The notes beneath the pieces were generated by a model. It ran no database searches. It had not been told where the DNA came from and worked only from the letters and a program-made list of their open reading frames with translations. 64,000 nt of DNA from an uncultured Lachnospiraceae bacterium (lineage in GTDB: Bacteria; Bacillota; Clostridia; Lachnospirales; Lachnospiraceae), in the NCBI GenBank assembly GCA_910585205.1, contig CAJUCC010000042.1:36539-100538 (forward strand), in the 5' to 3' direction. The position numbers and the translations under genes were made by a program. This document shows positions 50,137 through 58,741 of this stretch, one piece after another (position 1 is the first letter of the stretch; every line of letters begins with the position of its first letter).

Positions 50137-51774
50137 TCAGTTGTCGTCTTCTTCTTTCTGCGCCGTGTAAACCGTGCGCTTTCTTGCCATTTCATCGTTT
50201 TCCAGATATTCGTCATATGTCGTGATTTTGTCGATCAGACGTCCGTCCGGAAGGATCTCCATAATGCGGTTGGCGGTTGTCTGCACAAACTGGTGGTCGT
50301 GGCAGGAAAACAGCGCAACGCCGGGGAATTTAATCAGTCCGTTGTTGAGCGCGGTGATGGATTCCATATCCAGATGGTTGGTCGGCTCGTCGAGCACGAG
50401 ACAGTTTGCGCCGGAGATCATCATTTTGGAGAGCAGGCAGCGCACTTTTTCACCGCCGGAGAGTATTCGGACTTTTTTAACCCCGTCTTCGCCGGCAAAG
50501 AGCATCCGGCCCAGAAAACCGCGGACATAGGTTACGTCTTTGATAGCGGAATAGCCGGTCAGCCAGTCGGCGATTGTCAGGTCGTTGTCAAACTCCTGTG
50601 TGCTGTCTTTGGGGAAATACGCCTGTGAGGTTGTGACGCCCCATTTGTAGGTTCCCTCGTCCGGTTCCATCTCGCCCATCAGAATCTGGAAGAGGGTTGT
50701 TTTTGCCAGCTCGTTGCTTCCGACAAATGCGACTTTGTCGTCATGGCCGAGGATAAAAGTAAGATTGTCCAGCACTTTCTCGCCGTTGACGGTCTTGGAA
50801 AGCCCTTCGACCGAGAGCACCTCATTGCCGATTTCACGGTCGGGCCGGAAATCGATATAGGGATATTTCCGACTGGACGGCTTGATCTCGTCCAGTTCGA
50901 TTTTTTCCAGCGCACGCTTACGCGAGGTGGCCTGCTTGGACTTGGAGGCGTTGGCGGAGAAACGGGAGATAAATTCCTGCAGCTCCTTGATCTTTTCTTC
51001 TTTTTTCTTATTGGCTTCCTTCATCTGCTTAATCAGAAGCTGGCTGGATTCAAACCAGAAATCATAGTTCCCGGCGTAGAGCTGTATTTTTCCGTAGTCA
51101 ATGTCCGCCGTATGCGTACAGACTTTATTCAGGAAATAACGGTCGTGGGAGACGACGATAACCGTATTCTCAAAATTGATGAGAAATTCTTCCAGCCATG
51201 CGATGGCGTCGAGGTCGAGGTGGTTGGTCGGCTCGTCCAGCAGCAGGATGTCGGGATTGCCGAACAGCGCTCTGGCAAGTAGTACCTTTACTTTTTCGCT
51301 GCCGTCCAGCTCCTTCATTGTGACATTGTGGAATTGGGTGTCGATTCCCAGACCGTTCAGCAGCATGGCTGCGCCCGATTCCGCTTCCCAGCCGTCCATC
51401 TCGGCAAATTCCGCCTCCAGTTCACTGGCCCGGATGCCGTCCTCGTCGGAAAAGTCCTCCTTGGCATAGATCGCGTCTTTTTCCTTCATTATCTGATAGA
51501 GCCGTGCATTGCCCATAATCACGACATCCATAACCGGATATTCGTCATATTTGAAATGATCCTGTTCCAGAACGGAAAGCCGCTGGCCGGGCGTCATCAC
51601 AATATCGCCCTTTGTCGTGTCCAGATCGCCGGAGAGGATTTTCAGAAATGTGGATTTTCCGGCTCCGTTTGCGCCGATCAGACCATAACAGTTGCCCTCC
51701 GTGAACTTAATATTGACATCTTCGAACAGGGCTTTCTTGCCCACCCGATAGGTAACATTATTTGCACTGATCAT
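50137..51774 (-). CDS. ABC-F family ATPase (YkpA/YbiT-like)
   Basis: A 545-residue twin-ATPase without membrane segments, acting on the ribosome or its partners. Domain 1 has Walker A G-A-N-G-A-G-K-S-T and Walker B L-L-D-E-P-T-N-H-L-D. The interdomain linker is basic and helical (about 240-310). Domain 2 has the unusual P-loop G-S-N-E-L-A-K-T-T, L-S-G-G-E-K-V-R and L-D-E-P-T-N-H-L-D. L-D-G-S-E-K-V-K as first signature is typical of this subfamily. First gene of the minus-strand operon. Confidence 0.93.
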   Translation of the reverse strand: MISANNVTYRVGKKALFEDVNIKFTEGNCYGLIGANGAGKSTFLKILSGDLDTTKGDIVMTPGQRLSVLEQDHFKYDEYPVMDVVIMGNARLYQIMKEKDAIYAKEDFSDEDGIRASELEAEFAEMDGWEAESGAAMLLNGLGIDTQFHNVTMKELDGSEKVKVLLARALFGNPDILLLDEPTNHLDLDAIAWLEEFLINFENTVIVVSHDRYFLNKVCTHTADIDYGKIQLYAGNYDFWFESSQLLIKQMKEANKKKEEKIKELQEFISRFSANASKSKQATSRKRALEKIELDEIKPSSRKYPYIDFRPDREIGNEVLSVEGLSKTVNGEKVLDNLTFILGHDDKVAFVGSNELAKTTLFQILMGEMEPDEGTYKWGVTTSQAYFPKDSTQEFDNDLTIADWLTGYSAIKDVTYVRGFLGRMLFAGEDGVKKVRILSGGEKVRCLLSKMMISGANCLVLDEPTNHLDMESITALNNGLIKFPGVALFSCHDHQFVQTTANRIMEILPDGRLIDKITTYDEYLENDEMARKRTVYTAQKEEDDN

Positions 51775-51820
51775 AGATTCTAACCTTTCTTATACTATAT
51801 TGATTTTCTCGTCCTTACCT

Positions 51821-51848
51821 ATTTTACAGAAAATACAGGATTTTGCAA
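51821..51848 (-). promoter_or_regulatory. Likely promoter of the ABC-F operon
   Basis: On the minus strand TTGCAA (51848-51843), a 16-base spacer and TAAAAT (51826-51821), about 50 bases before the start codon. Confidence 0.5.
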
Positions 51849-51885
51849 GGAAAATATGTGATGTGGGAGACGGGAATTGATCGCG

Positions 51886-52248
51886 TCACATCGGTGTCCC
51901 CACTTCAATCAAATTGCCGTCCAAATCATAAAAACGAATTACTTTTTGTCCCCAGCTATGCGTCATAAGTCTGTTCACATATTGGATTGCGGGGTAGGAC
52001 TGTTCCAGTTTTTCAATAAATGCCTCTATATCCTGTTCCTCAAAATAAAGTTCACAGGAATTGTTTTTCGGAATAATATCTCTCCCCAAAAACTTTTTCC
52101 AGATTTTTTCGTCTTGAAGCACAAGTCCTTCCGTTAAAATCATGTTACCGTCATTGTCAAGTACCAAATCAAGACCGAACAAATCTTTGTAAAACTGTTT
52201 TGATTTTTCAATATCTCTCACAACAATTAAAACGTTCTTTAATCTCAT
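51886..52248 (-). CDS. VOC family (glyoxalase/bleomycin-resistance-like) protein
   Basis: A 120-residue single VOC module. It begins L-K-N-V-L-I-V-V-R-D-I-E-K-S-K-Q-F-Y and ends R-F-Y-D-L-D-G-N-L-I-E-V, the classic beta-alpha-beta ends of the fold. The start at 52248 follows GGGAG by 11 bases. Codon use is more AT-rich than in neighbours, so it may be a recent arrival. Metal ligands and substrate are uncertain. Confidence 0.87.
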   Translation of the reverse strand: MRLKNVLIVVRDIEKSKQFYKDLFGLDLVLDNDGNMILTEGLVLQDEKIWKKFLGRDIIPKNNSCELYFEEQDIEAFIEKLEQSYPAIQYVNRLMTHSWGQKVIRFYDLDGNLIEVGTPM

Positions 52249-52373
52249 TGTCTGACACATCTCCCATTTCTGATGAAAATACACAGAATACTATAACACA
52301 AAATATATGAGAATTGGTAAACGGATTCAAACATTACATGATTACCGCTTAGGGAAAAGATAGGAGAGAATTA

Positions 52374-52402
52374 TTTACAGGCGCCTGTTTACCGGTTATA
52401 CT
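52374..52402 (+). promoter_or_regulatory. Promoter with palindromic spacer, cytidylate-kinase-like gene
   Basis: TTTACA (52374-52379), a 17-base spacer and TATACT (52397-52402). A perfect 12-bp palindrome, ACAGGCGCCTGT (52377-52388), overlaps the -35 box and spacer and could be an operator. Confidence 0.65.
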
Positions 52403-52430
52403 GATAATAACAGGAAAGGAGATGACGTAA

Positions 52431-53033
52431 ATGAGCAATCAGGTAATCGTGATAAGCCGCCAGTTTGGCAGCGGCGGGAGAAAAATCGGAAAGGCTTTGT
52501 CGGACAGGCTGCATATACCATATTATGATATGGCATTGATTGAAATGGCATCGAAACGGAGTGAGGCGGATTATACGTCGCTTCTGGAAGTGGATGAAAA
52601 GCGGATTAACCGGAAGTGGTATGAGTTTTCCATGGAAGTGGGACTGGAATATCGGATGAAAAAAATTCCCATGAATGAGGAGTTGTTCAACCTGCAGGCG
52701 GAGATTATCAAGGATCTGGCGGGCCAGAATCCCTGCATTATCATCGGCAGGGGAGCGGATTACATATTGCGGGATAATGACAGGATGCTCAGCGTATTTA
52801 TTCATGCCGATATGGAGACAAAGCTGGAAGTGGTCAAACGGCATTATAATCTTTCCCGGGAAGAGGCGGCGGCGCTGATCCGCAAAACGGACAAACAGCG
52901 GAGCGCATATTACAATTATTATACCGAATACAAATGGGGCGACATCGGCAACTATGATATTTCCCTGGACCGGGGCAGACTGGGCATTGAGCGGTGTGTG
53001 GAGATTCTGGAAAAGCTGTACCCGTCTCTTTAG
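52431..53033 (+). CDS. Cytidylate kinase-like family protein
   Basis: A 200-residue P-loop kinase of the PF13189 type. The N-terminal I-S-R-Q-F-G-S-G-G-R-K-I-G-K is a modified P-loop. Y-Y-D-M-A-L-I and I-I-I-G-R-G-A-D-Y-I-L follow, with a lid-like basic stretch near residue 150. True CMP kinase activity is not proven for this group. Single gene with its own promoter. Confidence 0.86.
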   Translation: MSNQVIVISRQFGSGGRKIGKALSDRLHIPYYDMALIEMASKRSEADYTSLLEVDEKRINRKWYEFSMEVGLEYRMKKIPMNEELFNLQAEIIKDLAGQNPCIIIGRGADYILRDNDRMLSVFIHADMETKLEVVKRHYNLSREEAAALIRKTDKQRSAYYNYYTEYKWGDIGNYDISLDRGRLGIERCVEILEKLYPSL

Positions 53034-53100
53034 GTTTTTTTAAGAATATGAATAAAAAATGAACATATTTTAAGAAAACCTTATTTTTGTTCACAGAGTG

Positions 53101-53129
53101 TTTACAAATAAAAAAGAACCTTATATACT
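53101..53129 (+). promoter_or_regulatory. Promoter of the acidic lipoprotein gene
   Basis: TTTACA (53101-53106), a 17-base spacer and TATACT (53124-53129), 44 bases before the start codon. Confidence 0.72.
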
Positions 53130-53172
53130 CCTGCTTGTAAAGATAATACAGTTACAGACAGGAGGAATGATT

Positions 53173-53535
53173 ATGAAAAAGAGAATGGCAGCAGTCATGC
53201 TGGCGGTTATGATGACATCGGCGATGGCAGTCGGATGCGGTGCGCAGGAAGGGAATGTATCGCCGGAAACAGAGACGACGGCACCGGTGGAAAATACAGA
53301 GGTACCGGTGGAAGATACGGAGGCGCCGGCCGAAGATACGCAGACACCTGACGCAGAGGACGGCAGCGCGGATGACGCGGAAGGGGAAGACACGGAGGCA
53401 GACGGCACAGAGGCAAAGGACGCGGCTGACGGTGAAACGGAATTGACGGAGACAGAGAATGCCGAAGTGGAAACGCCGGCTCCCGGGCAGACAGACGGCG
53501 GCGGGGATGACGCCGTGGAGGAGAAGCCGGAATAG
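53173..53535 (+). CDS. Acidic low-complexity lipoprotein
   Basis: A 120-residue protein with a signal peptide and lipobox (M-A-V-G-C, Cys near residue 20). The rest is almost entirely Glu, Asp, Thr, Ala and Pro, with short near-repeats such as V-E-N-T-E-V-P-V-E-D-T. No folded domain is evident. It may be a surface spacer or a charged wall-associated lipoprotein. GGAGGA precedes the ATG. Confidence 0.75.
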   Translation: MKKRMAAVMLAVMMTSAMAVGCGAQEGNVSPETETTAPVENTEVPVEDTEAPAEDTQTPDAEDGSADDAEGEDTEADGTEAKDAADGETELTETENAEVETPAPGQTDGGGDDAVEEKPE

Positions 53536-53576
53536 ACGGCGATCCCCCTGTCAGGCATAGTAAATTCCATATCCTC

Positions 53577-53605
53577 TTGAATCTCCCGGCCTTTTTTTGT
53601 ATAAT
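53577..53605 (+). promoter_or_regulatory. Promoter of the GGDEF-like gene
   Basis: TTGAAT (53577-53582), a 17-base spacer and TATAAT (53600-53605), about 85 bases before the start. Confidence 0.75.
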
Positions 53606-53689
53606 AAAAACACAGTCTGCCGCGGGCATTTGCAGGTTGGGCCGGAGGCGGTCAGACAAGGGAAATCAAAGGGATGAGAGGTATATTTT

Positions 53690-54607
53690 ATGGGATATGG
53701 AGCGCTGCCTTTGGAGAAAAGGCTGAAGGAGAACATAAGAAATTACAGGCTTTCCAATCTGTATCAGGTGGAAACGCTGAAAGGGCAGATGCGGCTCTTG
53801 CATGAATTGACAGGGATTAAGATTCTCCTGACGGACAGGCACGGGGAAAAGATGGCAGCAGTGGGAAATTTCGCGGATTTCACACCGGAGGTGGTGGGAG
53901 AACCCGGCAGGAAACTGCGGGTGGCAAACCGGACGGTCGGACATGTGTATACACGGGAAGAAGAGGTCGTGGCCGGAAAGGAACGGCTTGCGGCAGATTT
54001 TCTGGAGCAGCTTGTTCGGATGTGGGAACGGCTTGGAGAGGAAGTTTTCTGGAACCGGGAGAGCGCCGTATACATAGATGAGATGGAACTGGAACGGAAA
54101 AACGGAACGGTGGGCGAAAAAGAAGACGTCCTGACGGGCCTTTTCAATAAGACATATTTCAAAGAGCGGATGAAGGCGATGGACGAATCGGAGATTGTTC
54201 CGGTTGCCGCCGTGGAAGCCAATATCAATGACTGGAAATTTGCAAACGACCACTTCGGGGACGAGGAGAGCGACCGCCTGATTCGGATTGTGGCGCAGAT
54301 TCTCAAAGAGGAAGCCGGCGAAGAATATCTGCTTGGCCGGGTGGACGGTGACGTGTTCCATATCATTATTCCGGCGCCGGAGGACGGTGAGGCGGAAGAC
54401 TACATGGAGCGGATTCAGAAGCGCTGTAACGATTATGTCGATACAAAGTTGACACCCTCCGTGGCAGTGGGGCTGATGTATAAAAGTAACGTGGAAGAAA
54501 AACTGGAAGACGTGTTTGCGGATGCGGAATACCGGATGTTTGAGAATAAATTTGAGATCAAGCAGGATCCCACTTATCAGGCGAGACTGCATAAAAACGT
54601 GAAATAG
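53690..54607 (+). CDS. Degenerate GGDEF-domain protein
   Basis: A 305-residue protein. Residues ~1-120 form an unrecognised sensory region (L-L-H-E-L-T-G-I-K-I-L-L-T-D). A helical linker leads to a GGDEF fold from about residue 140 (E-D-V-L-T-G-L-F-N-K-T-Y-F). The active-site loop is R-V-D-G-D-V-F instead of G-G-D-E-F, so cyclase activity is doubtful. It may bind GTP or act as a protein-interaction module. No membrane segment is seen. Confidence 0.83.
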   Translation: MGYGALPLEKRLKENIRNYRLSNLYQVETLKGQMRLLHELTGIKILLTDRHGEKMAAVGNFADFTPEVVGEPGRKLRVANRTVGHVYTREEEVVAGKERLAADFLEQLVRMWERLGEEVFWNRESAVYIDEMELERKNGTVGEKEDVLTGLFNKTYFKERMKAMDESEIVPVAAVEANINDWKFANDHFGDEESDRLIRIVAQILKEEAGEEYLLGRVDGDVFHIIIPAPEDGEAEDYMERIQKRCNDYVDTKLTPSVAVGLMYKSNVEEKLEDVFADAEYRMFENKFEIKQDPTYQARLHKNVK

Positions 54608-54625
54608 ACAGCATGCCGGACGATA

Positions 54626-54664
54626 CAGGAAACGACAATTTTATTGCCGTTTCCTGTTATTTTG
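54626..54664 (+). terminator. Terminator after the GGDEF-like gene
   Basis: CAGGAAACG (54626-54634) and CGTTTCCTG (54648-54656) form a 9-bp stem with extra inner pairing (ACAAT with ATTG), then a T-rich tail. Confidence 0.75.
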
Positions 54665-54817
54665 TGCGGAAATGACAGGCATGCCGCGAAAACGAAATAT
54701 AAAATCTAAAATAAATATTAAATCGGCAGATAGTGATAAACTTAAGAAAATAAGAGAAAAACGGAGATAATACTATAAAAACAAGAGAAAACAACAGAAA
54801 TATACTGATGAATTGAG

Positions 54818-54846
54818 TTGCATAAGCACAGGCAAAAAACTAATAT
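54818..54846 (+). promoter_or_regulatory. Promoter of groES-groEL
   Basis: TTGCAT (54818-54823), a 17-base spacer and TAATAT (54841-54846), just upstream of the CIRCE operator. The rest of 54665-54817 is AT-rich, and I see no gene in it. Confidence 0.72.
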
Positions 54847-54857
54847 ATGGATAGTTC

Positions 54858-54884
54858 TTAGCACTCAACTCGAACGAGTGCTAA
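54858..54884 (+). promoter_or_regulatory. CIRCE operator (HrcA binding site)
   Basis: TTAGCACTC (54858-54866), nine bases, then GAGTGCTAA (54876-54884): a perfect CIRCE inverted repeat. It lies at or just after the predicted transcription start, so HrcA would block groES-groEL expression until heat or misfolded protein titrates it away. Confidence 0.97.
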
Positions 54885-54926
54885 TAGAGGAAATGGTAAA
54901 GGCAAATCGTAAAGGAGGCAGTCTAC

Positions 54927-55211
54927 ATGAAATTAGTACCATTAGGTGACAGAGTCGTATTAAAGCAGTTAGTTGCAGAAGAAACAACCAAATCGGGAAT
55001 CGTTCTTCCCGGACAGAGCAAGGAAAAGCCTCAGCAGGCGGAAGTGATTGCAGTTGGACCGGGCGGTGTTGTAGAGGGCAAAGAAGTAAAGATGGAAGTA
55101 AAAGTGGGCGATCAGGTGATCTATTCCAAATATGCCGGAACCGATGTAAAGCTGGATGATGAAGAGCTTATCATTGTAAGACAGAGCGATATTTTAGCAG
55201 TAATTGCGTAA
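54927..55211 (+). CDS. groES: Co-chaperonin GroES
   Basis: A 94-residue GroES with [11 protein letters not shown] near the N-terminus. The mobile loop region reads [11 protein letters not shown], and [13 protein letters not shown] lies near the end. It caps GroEL during protein folding. AAAGGAGG precedes the start. Confidence 0.98.
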   Translation: MKLVPLGDRVVLKQLVAEETTKSGIVLPGQSKEKPQQAEVIAVGPGGVVEGKEVKMEVKVGDQVIYSKYAGTDVKLDDEELIIVRQSDILAVIA

Positions 55212-55229
55212 CTGATTAATATAATTTAG

Positions 55230-56864
<1,635 letters not shown>

Positions 56865-56895
56865 CGCTTCGCGGAGCGGCACCATGACAGAAAAG

Positions 56896-56935
56896 ATACT
56901 CCGTATCCGGTTATACCGGTATGCGGAGTATTTTT
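56896..56935 (+). terminator. Terminator after groEL
   Basis: ATACTCCG (56896-56903) pairs with CGGAGTAT (56924-56931), with further pairing inward (CCGGT with ACCGG), then five T. Confidence 0.85.
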
Positions 56936-56980
56936 GTCATAGAGGAAATCCTTTGTACGCAGCGCCGGGCCGAAGTTTAC

Positions 56981-57009
56981 TTGAAATGCATCGTAACCTT
57001 TGCTAAAAT
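56981..57009 (+). promoter_or_regulatory. Promoter of the secreted protein gene
   Basis: TTGAAA (56981-56986), a 17-base spacer and TAAAAT (57004-57009). The leader to the start codon is about 150 bases and holds no clear hairpin. Confidence 0.68.
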
Positions 57010-57167
57010 ATACGCATGGGTACGGATACCGTATGGAAACGGAATCCGGTCGGGACGGACAGGAACGCTTCTCCGGAACAGATCGCGGATAAAAGAATTG
57101 CCGACAGGAAAACACCGGAAAAACCTTAAGGGACAACGAAAAGAGACTATCGCTACGGAGGTGCATG

Positions 57168-58103
57168 ATGAAAAGAAGGATGATAACGGGCCTGATGCTG
57201 ATGACAGCGCTGTTTACCGGTATTTCGCTCACCGCCTTTGCGGAGCCGCAGAGTAAACTCCCGCTGATAAAGAGTAAAGCGGCGGAGGAGACTGCGGAGA
57301 GCCGGGCAGACAGGGCGGAGACGGATGAAGACACAGACGGCGGAGCGGACCGTGATGCCGGTGCGGATACCGCGGCAGAAGACGTATGCCGCAATACGGT
57401 CTTTACGACTTCTGCCCGGATGCAGGAGATGATGGGGACATCGGATTCCTCCTGGTCGGTATTGTATCTGCCGGAGGTGGAGCGCAGCTATTGGAACTTT
57501 TGTGCGGACGGGGAATGGGATCGGCGGGAGCTGCCGATGAACCTTGTCAGCAATGCTTACCGCAATCTGGAGATGTTTCTCGACAACGGCTACCTGCTTG
57601 ACTATCAGGAGCTGGCCGATTATGCGGCCGACTATCTGGAGAGAAAGGGTGAGGCGGACACCTACTATCAGATATTGACAGACTGCCTGAAAAATCCCTA
57701 CCTGTTAAATAAACCACAGGCAGATGTCACCGATTATACATATAATGGCAGAGATTATTCCGCGGTATTTGATCCGGATTATTATTATGAAACCAACCCG
57801 GAGCTGCAGACATCCATCGGCTTCAATCCGCCGGAATTGCTGCGCCATTTTGTGGAAAAGGGCATTATGGAAGGGCGCAGGGGAAATGCGGAAGTTGATA
57901 TGGATGCTTATATCGCCTATACGGACGGCGAGATCTTTCTTGCCATGGCAGGGGTGCAGCCGCCGGGACCGGTGCCGTGCGTGACAAAATACAGCTACAG
58001 CAGAGCCAATTATTACGGAAAACTGCTCGGCCATTATGAATATCCCGATATGACGGAGGAACATACCGTGATACCGGAAGAAGAAAATGCAGCAGACTGG
58101 TAG
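57168..58103 (+). CDS. Secreted protein with a Lachnospiraceae-type F/Y-rich surface repeat, unknown function
   Basis: A 311-residue exported protein. The signal peptide (M-I-T-G-L-M-L-M-T-A-L-F-T-G) ends near A-F-A at about residue 25. An acidic low-complexity stretch and a helical mid-domain follow. Near residue 205 comes Y-S-A-V-F-D-P-D-Y-Y-Y-E-T-N-P-E-L with H-F-V-E-K-G-I-M-E-G-R-R, a motif seen in many clostridial surface proteins. ATG 57168 is better spaced from GGAGG than ATG 57165. Its role is unknown. Confidence 0.78.
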   Translation: MKRRMITGLMLMTALFTGISLTAFAEPQSKLPLIKSKAAEETAESRADRAETDEDTDGGADRDAGADTAAEDVCRNTVFTTSARMQEMMGTSDSSWSVLYLPEVERSYWNFCADGEWDRRELPMNLVSNAYRNLEMFLDNGYLLDYQELADYAADYLERKGEADTYYQILTDCLKNPYLLNKPQADVTDYTYNGRDYSAVFDPDYYYETNPELQTSIGFNPPELLRHFVEKGIMEGRRGNAEVDMDAYIAYTDGEIFLAMAGVQPPGPVPCVTKYSYSRANYYGKLLGHYEYPDMTEEHTVIPEEENAADW

Positions 58104-58124
58104 AAATTATATTGGGAAGTATGG

Positions 58125-58130
58125 TATAAT
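58125..58130 (+). promoter_or_regulatory. Extended -10 promoter for apt
   Basis: TATAAT (58125-58130) with TGG directly upstream, about 50 bases before apt. The -35 region is poor. Confidence 0.6.
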
Positions 58131-58178
58131 CTCGGCAGAGATTATACCGCACGATATTTGGGAAAGGGTGTACGAAAT

Positions 58179-58703
58179 ATGAAAAAGTTAGAAGAATACG
58201 TGAGAAGCATACCGGATTTTCCGGAAGAGGGAATTATTTTTCGTGATGTGACGAGCGTTCTGCAGGACGCGGAGGGGTTGCATCTTGCCATTGACACGAT
58301 GCAGGAAAAGATAAAAGATCTGGAATATGACGTGATAGCAGGGCCTGAGTCGAGAGGCTTTATCTTCGGAATGCCGATCGCTTACAACAATAAAAAACCG
58401 TTCGTTCTGATCCGCAAGGCGGGAAAACTGCCATGCGAGACGGTATCCGTCGACTATGATCTGGAATACGGCAAGGCTACGATAGAGATGCATAAAGATT
58501 CCGTGAAAAAGGGACAGAAAGTTCTGATCGTGGATGATCTGATCGCCACGGGCGGCACGACAGAGGCGATGGTGAAGCTGATTGAGTCTCTGGGCGGCGA
58601 GGTAGTCGGCATTGTGGTGCTGATGGAGCTGGCGGGACTGAAAGGCAGAGAGCGGATTCGGGATTACAGGCTGGAATCGGCTATTGTCTATGAGGGCAAA
58701 TAA
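58179..58703 (+). CDS. apt: Adenine phosphoribosyltransferase
   Basis: A 174-residue purine salvage enzyme making AMP from adenine and PRPP. It has I-P-D-F-P-E-E-G-I-I-F-R-D, G-P-E-S-R-G-F-I-F-G and the PRPP loop V-L-I-V-D-D-L-I-A-T-G-G-T. ATG 58179 is preferred; the frame from 58158 adds seven residues with no family match. It is followed by relA, a common pair in Firmicutes. Confidence 0.97.
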   Translation: MKKLEEYVRSIPDFPEEGIIFRDVTSVLQDAEGLHLAIDTMQEKIKDLEYDVIAGPESRGFIFGMPIAYNNKKPFVLIRKAGKLPCETVSVDYDLEYGKATIEMHKDSVKKGQKVLIVDDLIATGGTTEAMVKLIESLGGEVVGIVVLMELAGLKGRERIRDYRLESAIVYEGK

Positions 58704-58741
58704 ACAGGAAATGCTAAAAAAATGCGGGCTGGTGATGATAT

